Assembly: GCF_001043175.1 (NCBI RefSeq)
Contig: NZ_CP011494.1
Span: forward strand, 3,286,001-3,350,000
DNA length: 64,000 bases
Direction: 5' to 3'
From: Marinobacter psychrophilus
Lineage (GTDB): Bacteria; Pseudomonadota; Gammaproteobacteria; Pseudomonadales; Oleiphilaceae
Below the pieces are notes generated by a model. The model was given only the letters and a program-made list of their open reading frames with translations. It was not told where the DNA came from and did not search any database. Made by a program: the position numbers and the translations under genes. Below are positions 26,983 through 35,768 of this stretch, one piece after another; position 1 is the stretch's first letter; the number at the start of each line of letters is the position of its first letter.

Positions 26983-28344
26983 TCACAGAATGGCTGGCAA
27001 AACGATAATCTCTAATGCCAGAAGCGCCAACAATAGGGGCACGACTATTAAGACAAAAACGCCATTCCAGCGAAATGCCACTACCCGACGCGGCACCTGA
27101 CCAAAGCGCGACAGCAGCATGACAGCTGGCCCAAACGGCGAAAGCATCATCGCCAGGGAAAAGCCGATAACCAAAGCAACAGATATCAGTAGCGGATCCA
27201 TGCCTTCCGCAATGAGCTGCGGCAGAAGACCCGCTTGAACGCTAAGCACTGTAATCGGGATAACCCCAATGGCTGATAGCAGCGGCAAGCTCAGCATACC
27301 GACAACAGCGAGTACCCACATTCCACCAGCGGAGGTTGCAAGACCACTTAAGGCATCCGCTGGAATAACGCTGGAAATGGACACACCCAGAATCGCCGAT
27401 GCGGCAAAAATTGCCATTTCATTATTCATGGATGAAACCTGAGTCATGCTCTCCTTGAGCACCACCCCGACCGATCGTTCCCGCCACGTCATATAAAGAA
27501 CAGTAACAGAGGGCACAGCCATCATGGCGGCGACCGACACTTTGAAGTCGGTCAAGGCGACGATAACAGCCATGACGGCAAATACGATTGAGATCAGCCC
27601 AAGCAACTGCAAAGAGCCCGACGGCCATTGTTCAAGAACGACACGTTCGCTGCTGACCTGCCGAAATCGATGCTGTTCCAGTATCCAGCCAACCACAACC
27701 AGAACCACAGACGCCGCAAGGCCGTAAGGCAGAAGCATAGACCAGCTTAACTGGGGCAGCTCCCGGGTCAGTATGGCCACGGCGACACTGGTGGGTGCCA
27801 CCAGAGGAACAAGAGCGAAACCGCGAAGCGTACTGATCAGAACACTGCGCAGCCACTGCAGGCGGGACTCGCCGGAAATTCCACGTTCGCGCAGAGTTTC
27901 TGAAAGACTGCCACAGAGCAGGCTCATCATGCCGAAGCTCAGCACAGAGGCTATGCTACAGCTAACCAGGGCATACTTGGGATACAGCCAGATGGCACGA
28001 CCACCCAACAGGACATCGTGAATCCGACGCAGCACCTCAAAACGCCTGACCAGGCACTGCATCATCCCGAGGCTTGCCAGGAATGCGGCGTAAAATGCAG
28101 CATCAGCAGAAGCTTTGATTAACCGGTCCGTGCCCAGTTCGCCGCGGATAGAAAACCACGCAACAACCGCCAGAGAAACCAGCAGCAAAGTGCGGGCGTA
28201 CGTCTGAAGAGAATGGCCCACACACAGAAAGCAAAAAATAAATAACACGCCCGAGATTGCACTGAGCTGAGTGCTGGACATACAAATAGCAATCAGCTCA
28301 AGCAAAACCGCCAAAGGTAATAGCCAGCGACCTGCAGCACTCAT
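26983..28344 (-). CDS. Polytopic membrane protein of unknown family, probable transporter
   Basis: A 453-residue very hydrophobic protein with roughly 11-12 membrane segments. I do not recognise a named family. The two-fold arrangement of long helices, the LVPLVAPTSVAVAIL and MMLSPFGPAVMLLSRF stretches, and proline/serine-rich hairpins are reminiscent of ion-transporter superfamily carriers for organic acids. It is divergent from the 28.5-kb thiolase gene and next to the IclR regulator, so a substrate related to that pathway is possible. It carries no signal peptide or soluble domain. Function left open. Confidence 0.75.
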   Translation of the reverse strand: MSAAGRWLLPLAVLLELIAICMSSTQLSAISGVLFIFCFLCVGHSLQTYARTLLLVSLAVVAWFSIRGELGTDRLIKASADAAFYAAFLASLGMMQCLVRRFEVLRRIHDVLLGGRAIWLYPKYALVSCSIASVLSFGMMSLLCGSLSETLRERGISGESRLQWLRSVLISTLRGFALVPLVAPTSVAVAILTRELPQLSWSMLLPYGLAASVVLVVVGWILEQHRFRQVSSERVVLEQWPSGSLQLLGLISIVFAVMAVIVALTDFKVSVAAMMAVPSVTVLYMTWRERSVGVVLKESMTQVSSMNNEMAIFAASAILGVSISSVIPADALSGLATSAGGMWVLAVVGMLSLPLLSAIGVIPITVLSVQAGLLPQLIAEGMDPLLISVALVIGFSLAMMLSPFGPAVMLLSRFGQVPRRVVAFRWNGVFVLIVVPLLLALLALEIIVLPAIL

Positions 28345-28443
28345 ACCTGCTTTGTCCTTGTTAGAGTCACGCTGGCAGAGACGGTCTCTGCTTGCATTTC
28401 ACACACACCCCGATTAGTCTTTTCGAACCCAATACAAAACACA

Positions 28444-28461
28444 GTTTCGCTTGATGAAACT
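28444..28461 (+). promoter_or_regulatory. Operator-like site in the thiolase/membrane-gene promoter (copy B)
   Basis: GTTTCGCTTGATGAAACT contains the dyad AGTTTC-N7-GAAACT (28443-28461). It matches the fadJ site at 25761-25778 at 16 of 18 positions, and the match continues into ATATT/AAATT. It lies 92 bases before the thiolase ATG and 99 bases before the divergent membrane gene. Confidence 0.55.
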
Positions 28462-28553
28462 ATATTAGCACAAATGACAAGATAGACCGGGGTCTTTTAC
28501 ACTCGAGTCCGCAAGCTGATTCGAGAGCCTCGGCATGTCCCAGAGGAAGAACA

Positions 28554-29759
28554 ATGAGTGCATTTATCTACGATGGTCTCAGGACTGCTTTTGGCCGCCA
28601 TGCGGGCTCTCTTTCCCGGGTTCGGCCCGATGACTTGCTGGCAAGCGTGATCAGGGCACTGGTTGAGCGCAATGCGTTCGCTCCGGAAGCCTATGAAGAC
28701 GTTATTGCAGGCTGTACCAACCAAGCAGGCGAAGATGCGCGCAACGTGGCACGTCACGCTGGATTGCTGGCCGGCCTTCCAGTCGAGACAGGCGGGCTGA
28801 CCGTTAACCGACTTTGTGGCTCCGGACTGGCGGCCATCATTGACGCTGCCAGGGCGGTTCGCTGCGGCGAAGGTGAGTTGTTTATAGCCGGCGGCACCGA
28901 GAGCATGAGCCGCGCCCCTTTCGTGATCGCCAAGGGAGAGACTCCTTTCAGCAGGGATTTCCGTGCCTTCGACAGCACCATTGGCGCACGTTTCCCGAAC
29001 CCGCTTATCGAGAGCGTTTTCGGCGCGGACACCATGCCTGAAACAGCCAATAACATTGCCCGCGATCTCGGCCTGAGCCGCGAACTGACAGATCAGTTTG
29101 CGGCTCAGAGCCAGGCCCGTTATGAAGAGGCCCGCCGCATAGGTTTCTTTAAAGACGAGATCTTGAGTATTGATGTGCCTAATGGCCGCAAAAACCCCCC
29201 GATTACAGTCCGCGAAGACGAACACCCGCGCCCCCAGTCAACCGCCGAGTTGCTTGCAGGGCTTCGCCCCCTGGTTGAAGGCGGCGTAGTGACGGCAGGC
29301 AATGCTTCCGGCATTAACGACGGTGCAGCTGCCCTGATCATCGGCTCCCGAGAAGCCGGCGAACGCGCTGGAATAAAGCCCCGCGCGCGCATTGTGTCAG
29401 CCGCCATTGCAGGTGTTTCGCCACGAGTAATGGGCCTGGGCCCGGTTCTGGCCTGCGAAAAAGCCTTGGCTCGCGCTGGCCTTGGGCTTAACGATATGGA
29501 TGTCATCGAGATTAATGAGGCGTTTGCAGCCCAGGTTCTCGGTTGTACTACTAAACTGGGTATAGACCCCACTGACTCCCGGCTGAACCCGAACGGAGGG
29601 GCCATTGCAATTGGCCACCCGCTTGGCGCATCCGGCGCAAGGATTGCACTTACCGCTACCCGTCAGCTGGAATGCAGCGGCGGGCGCTACGCCCTTATCA
29701 GCCTGTGCATTGGCGTTGGTCAAGGCATTGCAGCTGTGATTGAACGAGTTCGTAACTGA
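28554..29759 (+). CDS. Thiolase, 3-oxoadipyl-CoA/acetyl-CoA acetyltransferase type
   Basis: A 401-residue thiolase. The nucleophilic cysteine is in NRLCGSGLAAIIDAARAV at about residue 90. The C-terminal GGAIAIGHPLGASGAR and CIGVGQGIAAV motifs complete the active site. The start MSAFIYDGLRTAFGRHAGSLS resembles PcaF/PaaJ-type enzymes acting on 3-oxoadipyl-CoA, though AtoB-type activity is possible. AGGAAGAAC precedes the ATG. Glutaryl-CoA dehydrogenase follows after 21 bases, so the pair may close a dicarboxylate or lysine/aromatic degradation route. Confidence 0.92.
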   Translation: MSAFIYDGLRTAFGRHAGSLSRVRPDDLLASVIRALVERNAFAPEAYEDVIAGCTNQAGEDARNVARHAGLLAGLPVETGGLTVNRLCGSGLAAIIDAARAVRCGEGELFIAGGTESMSRAPFVIAKGETPFSRDFRAFDSTIGARFPNPLIESVFGADTMPETANNIARDLGLSRELTDQFAAQSQARYEEARRIGFFKDEILSIDVPNGRKNPPITVREDEHPRPQSTAELLAGLRPLVEGGVVTAGNASGINDGAAALIIGSREAGERAGIKPRARIVSAAIAGVSPRVMGLGPVLACEKALARAGLGLNDMDVIEINEAFAAQVLGCTTKLGIDPTDSRLNPNGGAIAIGHPLGASGARIALTATRQLECSGGRYALISLCIGVGQGIAAVIERVRN

Positions 29760-29780
29760 TTTTCACTGAGGAGAAACAAC

Positions 29781-30947
29781 ATGGCTTCCGCACCGTGGGA
29801 TGACTTGCTGCAATTTGACAAGCAACTGGATGAAACCGAACGGCAGGTTCGGGACAGCATCCGTAGTTTCTGTGACCAACGCCTGATGCCCGGAATTATT
29901 GAGGCCAACCGACACGAAAAATTCGATCGTTCCATATTCACCGATATGGGAGAGCTGGGCATGCTCGGTGCCACCTTGCCGGAAGAATACGGCGGTCCTG
30001 GCTTGAATCATGTTTGCTATGGTTTGATTGCCCGCGAAGTCGAGCGGGTAGACTCTGCCTACCGATCGGCTTTGAGTGTTCAGTCTTCGTTGGTTATGTA
30101 CCCGATTTACTCGTTTGGCCAGGAAGCACTAAAAAAACGCGTGCTACCAAAACTCGCCTCCGGTGTGTTGGTTGGCTGTTTCGGTCTGACCGAGCCCAAC
30201 CATGGTTCTGACCCCAGCGGTATGGAAACCCGCGCCAAGAAAGTCGACGGCGGCTATCTGGTCAGCGGCTCCAAGACCTGGATTACCAACTCCCCCATTG
30301 CGGATGTCTTCGTGATTTGGGCCAAACTTGACGGTAGGGTCACCGGTTTTGTACTGGAACGTGGCGCCAAGGGTCTGCACACCCCTAAAATTGAAGGTAA
30401 ATTCTCTCTGCGCGCCTCCGAAACGGGTTCCATTTTTATGGACGAGGTGTTCTGCCCTGACGAGAACAAACTGGATGTAGACGGTCTGAAAGGGCCGTTC
30501 AGCTGCCTCAACAAAGCCCGCTATGGCATAAGTTGGGGCTCTCTCGGCGCGGCGGAATTCTGCTGGCATGCGGCCCGCAATTACACCCTGGAGCGCAAGC
30601 AGTTTGGTAAGCCACTAGCCGCGAACCAGCTTATTCAGAAAAAGCTGGTAGACATGCAGACCGACATTGCCCTTGGCCTGCAAGGTGCGCTGCAACTTGG
30701 CCGCCTGATGGACGCCGGTGAAGCGTCTCCGGATGCAATTTCCTTGATGAAGCGTAACAACTGCGGCAAGTCCCTGGACATAGCCCGAGTTGCCCGTGAC
30801 ATGCACGGCGGCAACGGTATTTCAGACGAATACCATGTCATTCGCCACGTAATGAACCTGGAAGCCGTTAATACCTATGAGGGCACTCACGATATCCACG
30901 CCCTGATCCTCGGCCGTGGACAGACCGGCATTCCCGCCTTCGGTTAA
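29781..30947 (+). CDS. gcdH: Glutaryl-CoA dehydrogenase
   Basis: A 388-residue FAD enzyme that oxidises and decarboxylates glutaryl-CoA to crotonyl-CoA. Specific features are [18 protein letters not shown] near residue 92, [19 protein letters not shown] near residue 134 and [16 protein letters not shown] near the end, which holds the catalytic glutamate. These match GCDH rather than general acyl-CoA dehydrogenases. It is the second gene of the thiolase operon and is followed by a strong bidirectional terminator. The product crotonyl-CoA could be passed to the fadJ operon. Confidence 0.93.
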   Translation: MASAPWDDLLQFDKQLDETERQVRDSIRSFCDQRLMPGIIEANRHEKFDRSIFTDMGELGMLGATLPEEYGGPGLNHVCYGLIAREVERVDSAYRSALSVQSSLVMYPIYSFGQEALKKRVLPKLASGVLVGCFGLTEPNHGSDPSGMETRAKKVDGGYLVSGSKTWITNSPIADVFVIWAKLDGRVTGFVLERGAKGLHTPKIEGKFSLRASETGSIFMDEVFCPDENKLDVDGLKGPFSCLNKARYGISWGSLGAAEFCWHAARNYTLERKQFGKPLAANQLIQKKLVDMQTDIALGLQGALQLGRLMDAGEASPDAISLMKRNNCGKSLDIARVARDMHGGNGISDEYHVIRHVMNLEAVNTYEGTHDIHALILGRGQTGIPAFG

Positions 30948-30963
30948 CACCGACGTTTATGCT

Positions 30964-31003
30964 AAAAAAAAAAAGGCAGGCTGTATGGCCCTGCCTTTTT
31001 TTA
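30964..31003. terminator. Bidirectional rho-independent terminator
   Basis: GGCAGG (30975-30980) pairs with CCTGCC (30990-30995), and the flanking A-run and T-run extend the stem. The A-run reads as T-run on the minus strand, so it can stop both gcdH and the convergent TRAP permease gene. Confidence 0.93.
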
Positions 31004-31028
31004 TATTCGCTGTCTATAGAAGCTTCCT

Positions 31029-33098
31029 TTACACCAACACTGTCTCAACCCGGTTAGACCACCACACCAGCGCAAGAGCTGGCAAAATCAGCATCGCGCT
31101 GATCATCGTCAACTCCAGATTGGTGAAGGGTACCGGGCCGCCTCCGGGAATCGCCAACAGCATCCCGCCGGCAATCAACGCCAGGCGGATGGGCCACTGG
31201 AGCACCCGATAAAGCGAAAGATTGCCAATGCCCAGCAGGTAACCCTGCATACCGCCTGCAATTAACGCCACACCCACAATGGCCTGAGGCAGCACGATCA
31301 GGATTTCATCCCAGGAGCCCTGGAGTATCAACGCCGGGTTCAACACGAACAGGAACGGAATAAAGTAAATCACGCTACCCAGTTTCATGGCCTGGAAGCC
31401 GGTTTCCATTGGCCGGGCACCCGCCACCGTGGCAGCAGCAAAGGCACCCAGTGCCACCGGTGGTGTGATGAAGCTCAGCATGCCCCAATACAAGATGAAC
31501 AGGTGAACCGCCAACGGGTCCATACCACCGCCGTTAATCAACGCCGGAGCCAGGGCCACTGCCAGGAAAATATAGGCCGCCGTGACGGTCATTCCAATGC
31601 CCAGGATAAAACTGGTCGCTGCCCCCATAAATAGCAGTACAAGGGTATTGCCACCGGCCAGAAAAATCAGATCATTGGCGATGGTGCCAGACATGCCGGT
31701 TACCGACAGCGCCCCCACCAGCAAACCCACGCCCGCCAGAATGGCAATCAGTTCCGCAAATAGCTTTCCGGCGCTGGAGAAAAAGCCTTTCACATCCTCC
31801 CAGCCCCAACGTTGGTATGGCAACACCTGATTGATCACCAACAACAAAGCCGTAGCGTAGAAAGGCGCAATCGCCTCCCGTCGCAGGAAAAACAACAGCC
31901 AGATCAGCAGCACAAAGACAAAGATGAAGTACCAGCCTTCTTTTAAAGTCTGGCGTAGGGAAGGCAGCTCATTCGCTGGCAATCCTTTGAGTTCGTGGCG
32001 CGCAGCGTAAGCGTCAATTTGAATAAACAGACCCATGAAATACAGGAATGACGGAACCGCTGCCGCCAGCGCAATCGTACCGTAAGAAATATTCAGAAAG
32101 CTGGCCATAATAAACGCCGTCGCGCCCATCACCGGCGGCATCAGTACGCCACCCGTAGACGCACAGGCTTCGACACCGGCGGCGTAAGACCGCCCAAAAC
32201 CCACCTTCCGCATAGCCGGGATAGACAGCACACCGGTGGTGAGCACGTTGGTAATCACGCTGCCGCTCATAGACCCCATCAGGCCGCTGGAGAATACCGC
32301 AACCTTGGCCGGGCCACCCCGGACATGACCGAGCAGGGCAAACGCCAGATTGATAAAGAACTTACCACCTCCGGTTTGTTGTAGCGCAACGCCGAACAAC
32401 AAAAAGCCGATCACCAGGTTAGCGAACGCCTGTAGCGGAATACCCATGACGCTCTCACGGCTCATGGCATGGTAAATAGCAGTCTGGGAAGGTGATGACG
32501 GAAAGCCCTGAATCGGCCCCGGTACAACATCTGCGAAAATCGGATACAAACTTGCAACCGCGACAATGAGACCGATCGGCCAACCGCCGGCCCGTCGCGC
32601 CGCCTCGATCACCACGCCCCAAAAAAGGAAGCTCATTACAATGGCGTAGTCCGGCGCGTCGTACTCCCAGCCACTGTCGAGAATCTGTTCCGCGTTTAGC
32701 ACGAAAAAGCCGCATACCGAGACCGCAAACAAGAACAGCACCACGTCGTACCAAGGTACTTTTGTGCGCGAAGCCTTACCAAAAGCGGGCCAAAGCACGA
32801 AAACCAACGGCAGCATCAATGCTACCACTGTATAAAAGAACTGGCTTTCCACCGACGTCACCGCAGTGAATAACCGAAGGTTAAACAGGTAATCAATGGC
32901 CAGCAGGGTCAGCGCCAGAGTCGCCACTCGGGGTACCCAAAGCCAGAACCCGGATAACTGGCGGATACCCGATATTTCGCCCGCATTAACGGGTTGTTTC
33001 TGAGGCAAGCTCATAAGATCAGAGGCTCCGATGCGATGATGATAAAACGGAAACCCCCGGCGTATCGTCGCCAAGACAGCGGCGATACGCCGGAGCAA
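31029..33098 (-). CDS. TRAP transporter fused permease (TAXI type)
   Basis: A 689-residue membrane protein that joins the small (DctQ-like) and large (DctM-like) TRAP permease units in one chain, as usual for TAXI-TRAP systems. It has about 17 or more hydrophobic segments. The large-subunit part has GGKFFINLAFALLGHVRGGPAKVAVFSSGLMGSMSGS near residue 250 and STGGVLMPPVMGATAF near residue 310. It follows the TAXI binding protein by 11 bases on the same strand. Uptake is powered by a Na+ or H+ gradient. Substrate is unknown. Confidence 0.92.
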   Translation of the reverse strand: MLRRIAAVLATIRRGFPFYHHRIGASDLMSLPQKQPVNAGEISGIRQLSGFWLWVPRVATLALTLLAIDYLFNLRLFTAVTSVESQFFYTVVALMLPLVFVLWPAFGKASRTKVPWYDVVLFLFAVSVCGFFVLNAEQILDSGWEYDAPDYAIVMSFLFWGVVIEAARRAGGWPIGLIVAVASLYPIFADVVPGPIQGFPSSPSQTAIYHAMSRESVMGIPLQAFANLVIGFLLFGVALQQTGGGKFFINLAFALLGHVRGGPAKVAVFSSGLMGSMSGSVITNVLTTGVLSIPAMRKVGFGRSYAAGVEACASTGGVLMPPVMGATAFIMASFLNISYGTIALAAAVPSFLYFMGLFIQIDAYAARHELKGLPANELPSLRQTLKEGWYFIFVFVLLIWLLFFLRREAIAPFYATALLLVINQVLPYQRWGWEDVKGFFSSAGKLFAELIAILAGVGLLVGALSVTGMSGTIANDLIFLAGGNTLVLLFMGAATSFILGIGMTVTAAYIFLAVALAPALINGGGMDPLAVHLFILYWGMLSFITPPVALGAFAAATVAGARPMETGFQAMKLGSVIYFIPFLFVLNPALILQGSWDEILIVLPQAIVGVALIAGGMQGYLLGIGNLSLYRVLQWPIRLALIAGGMLLAIPGGGPVPFTNLELTMISAMLILPALALVWWSNRVETVLV

Positions 33099-33109
33099 TG
33101 GGGCAGGTC

Positions 33110-34279
33110 CTAACGGAAAACCGCTTCCATACCTTCTGCTTCAAGTGCTTTAGCTCGTGCTTCCATCCAGCCGCTACGGAACGCGTCTTCGCCTTCCGGC
33201 GGGTTGGAACCCATGAAGCTTTCCCAGGTGGTTTTCAGGAGTCCCTGACGTTTAACCAACCCATCCTGATGCGCTTGCATGGCATCGGTCCAATGTCCAA
33301 TTTCCTTGTAATACTCAACAACCGCATCGTGATAAGGAATCACCCACTGCATGTTCTGATTTTCTAGCGAGTAACCCGCATTGCCAGGAGCAGCGTCTTT
33401 GTACTTGTCATGGTCCTCGATCAGCACACGGACCAGATTTCTGGCGGTTTTATCGTCCAGGCTCTCATTGCCGACCAATATGGGATACGGGTAGGTGGCG
33501 CCGATCCACGGGCTGTCCTTGCCATAGTTCTCACCAGCAGCAGACGTTACTTTGTGGGGCTGAAAATACGGCGCCACGGTCTGAAGCCGCTGCCAGCCTT
33601 TTTTATTCTCTGGGTCCAGTTCCGGCCACACGATACCCCTTGGGCTGGCGGACAGTTGCTGAGCGGGCGGTGCCACGCTCATGGTAAACGCGGCGTCAAC
33701 CTGGTTGGCCACAATGCCTTCAAAAGAACGGCCGTAGCCCGGGAATTCGACCCGTTCAACGTCATCCCAAGTCAGGCCCCCAAATGCCAAAAAGGCTTCA
33801 GTGCCAATATTCAGGGCGTCATCACCACGGATGTAAGCCACCCGCTTGCCTTTCAAATCCGCCGGCGTTTTCACATTAATGTCACCTGCAACCGCGACAC
33901 CCAGACCGAAACTGGCGGTAGAGGTGCTAATCAGGCGAATGGACTGCGGCCCCCACTGCGGATCGGCAAACAGCAATACGCCTTCGGAGCCGTAGTAACT
34001 GGCAATGCCACAGGCACAGAGCGGCACCCGCCCCATACGTAGGGGTGTCATTCGGGACACATCATTTTCACCGGGCAGAATGCGCACCGAGGTGCCGTAT
34101 TCATTTTTTAGCAGGTTACCGATGGATACCATCTGGGTATAACCTGCTGACCCGGTGCCGTAGGCCGTCATGGCCAATGTGGAGGGCAATTCAATATTCT
34201 CAGCACTGTGGGCGAAAAATGAGACTGTACTCAAAACACCAATGAGCAAACGTTTTGTGAAAATTGTTGTTTTTATCAC
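33110..34279 (-). CDS. TAXI-family TRAP substrate-binding protein
   Basis: A 389-residue periplasmic binding protein. I choose the GTG at 34279 because CGAGG lies six bases in front and the product then begins MIKTTIFTKRLLIG, a normal signal peptide cut after FAHSA. The family features AYGTGSAGYTQMVSIGNLL and GKRVAYIRGDDALN are present. TAXI proteins bind glutamate, glutamine or other dicarboxylates, but the substrate is not predictable. The fused permease follows. The gene is divergent from an acyl-CoA dehydrogenase operon. Confidence 0.88.
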   Translation of the reverse strand: MIKTTIFTKRLLIGVLSTVSFFAHSAENIELPSTLAMTAYGTGSAGYTQMVSIGNLLKNEYGTSVRILPGENDVSRMTPLRMGRVPLCACGIASYYGSEGVLLFADPQWGPQSIRLISTSTASFGLGVAVAGDINVKTPADLKGKRVAYIRGDDALNIGTEAFLAFGGLTWDDVERVEFPGYGRSFEGIVANQVDAAFTMSVAPPAQQLSASPRGIVWPELDPENKKGWQRLQTVAPYFQPHKVTSAAGENYGKDSPWIGATYPYPILVGNESLDDKTARNLVRVLIEDHDKYKDAAPGNAGYSLENQNMQWVIPYHDAVVEYYKEIGHWTDAMQAHQDGLVKRQGLLKTTWESFMGSNPPEGEDAFRSGWMEARAKALEAEGMEAVFR

Positions 34280-34321
34280 TGAAAACCTCGCGTTATGATT
34301 GTTAATTAACGGCAACTTCTG

Positions 34322-34368
34322 TTTCGCACTGCGGTATTGATACTTTTTACATTTCGCATCGCAATATT
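34322..34368. promoter_or_regulatory. Two direct TTTCGCA elements 30 bases apart
   Basis: The elements TTTCGCACTGCGGTATT (34322) and TTTCGCATCGCAATATT (34352) match at 13 of 17 positions, and all differences are transitions. They sit in the 282-base divergent region between the TAXI-TRAP gene and the acyl-CoA dehydrogenase operon, 30 bases (about three helical turns) apart. The first half resembles the GTTTCGC end of the sites at 25761 and 28444. A TTTCGCATTAATTT also occurs at 46381 in another divergent promoter. Confidence 0.45.
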
Positions 34369-34561
34369 AGTTTCCGTAGAATGAATATAGGCAATGTCAC
34401 TCAATACAACAACCTTATAAAACTAAATTCTGCCAAACGTCGTAAAAACGAGTGATTTAACCGAATTACAAGGAATTGACAGAAAAGGATAGATCATTCA
34501 CTCTTACTCAATTCTGCTATGCGGTATGCGCTTTCGCTAGAACGAACAGAGAGGTTGTTCC

Positions 34562-35758
34562 ATGAACATAAACTACACGCCGGAGGAGCTCGCCTTCCGG
34601 GATGACGTCCGGGCTTTTCTGGACCAGGCGCTACCGGCAGACATTTCCGCCAAAGTGAAGGGTTTCCGCCACCTGACGAAAGAGGATCACCAGCGCTGGC
34701 AGCAAATCCTCTGCAAACAAGGCTGGTACGCCACGCACTGGCCAGAAGAGTACGGCGGTGTGAAATGGACACCGGTTCAAAAGCATATCTGGGATGAAGA
34801 ATCCTGCCAGTACGGTGTGCCCCGCTCTGTTCCGTTCGGCGTGAACATGGTGGCGCCCGTTATCATCAAGTTTGGCAACGAAAAGCAGAAGCAGACTTAC
34901 CTGCCGCGCATCCTTAGCGGAGAAGATTGGTGGTGCCAAGGCTATTCGGAGCCCGGCGCAGGTTCCGATCTCGCATCGCTGAAAGCCCGCGCTGTGCGCG
35001 AAGGCGACCACTACATTGTGAACGGCCAGAAAACCTGGACCACGCTTGGCCAGCACGCCAACATGATTTTTTGCCTGGTGCGCACCAATACCGAGGTGAA
35101 AGCACAGGAAGGCATTTCCTTCCTGCTGATCGACATGAACACGCCAGGTATCACCGTGCGCCCGATCATCACCCTTGACGGCGAGCACGAAGTGAACGAA
35201 GTCTTCTTTCAAGACGTCAAAGTGCCGGTTGAAAATCGGGTAGGAGAGGAAGACAAAGGCTGGACTTACGCCAAGTTCCTGCTGACTTATGAGCGCACCG
35301 GCCTGGCCGGCATCGGCTTGTCCAAAGCCGCGCTGTCTCACCTGAAGCAACTGGCATCTCGTTGCATCAAGAATGGCCGCCCGCTGATTGAAGATACGTC
35401 GTTCAGCCAGCGCATTGCCCGGGTTGAAATTGACCTGACTGCGGCGACCATCAGCAACTTGCGCATTATTGCTGCGGTTGAGGGCGGCGGCATGCCCGGG
35501 GCTGAAAGCTCCATGCTAAAGGTAAAGGGCACAGAAATTCGCCAAGCGATTAATGACCTTGCACGCAGAGCCATTGGGCCCTATGCCATTCCGTTTGCGG
35601 AAGAAGAACTGAACCTTGATTACGAAGGCGAGTTCCTATCAGACGAAAATGCTGCACCGCTTTCAGCTCAGTACTTCAACAATCGTAAGCTTTCAATTTT
35701 CGGCGGATCCAACGAGATCCAGAAAAACATCGTGTCGAAAATGATTCTCGGGCTTTAA
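34562..35758 (+). CDS. Acyl-CoA dehydrogenase, large subunit type (PimC/FadE-like)
   Basis: A 398-residue FAD acyl-CoA dehydrogenase. It has the FAD motif GYSEPGAGSDLASLKARA near residue 131 and ends in IFGGSNEIQKNIVSKMILGL. The usual Tyr-Glu-Gly catalytic loop is FGGSNEIQ here, so the base is likely elsewhere, as in related heteromeric enzymes. It is followed after ten bases by a second, shorter acyl-CoA dehydrogenase, as in pimeloyl-CoA and steroid side-chain alpha-beta systems. The two probably form a hetero-oligomer. Confidence 0.9.
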   Translation: MNINYTPEELAFRDDVRAFLDQALPADISAKVKGFRHLTKEDHQRWQQILCKQGWYATHWPEEYGGVKWTPVQKHIWDEESCQYGVPRSVPFGVNMVAPVIIKFGNEKQKQTYLPRILSGEDWWCQGYSEPGAGSDLASLKARAVREGDHYIVNGQKTWTTLGQHANMIFCLVRTNTEVKAQEGISFLLIDMNTPGITVRPIITLDGEHEVNEVFFQDVKVPVENRVGEEDKGWTYAKFLLTYERTGLAGIGLSKAALSHLKQLASRCIKNGRPLIEDTSFSQRIARVEIDLTAATISNLRIIAAVEGGGMPGAESSMLKVKGTEIRQAINDLARRAIGPYAIPFAEEELNLDYEGEFLSDENAAPLSAQYFNNRKLSIFGGSNEIQKNIVSKMILGL

Positions 35759-35768
35759 GGAGGCAACC

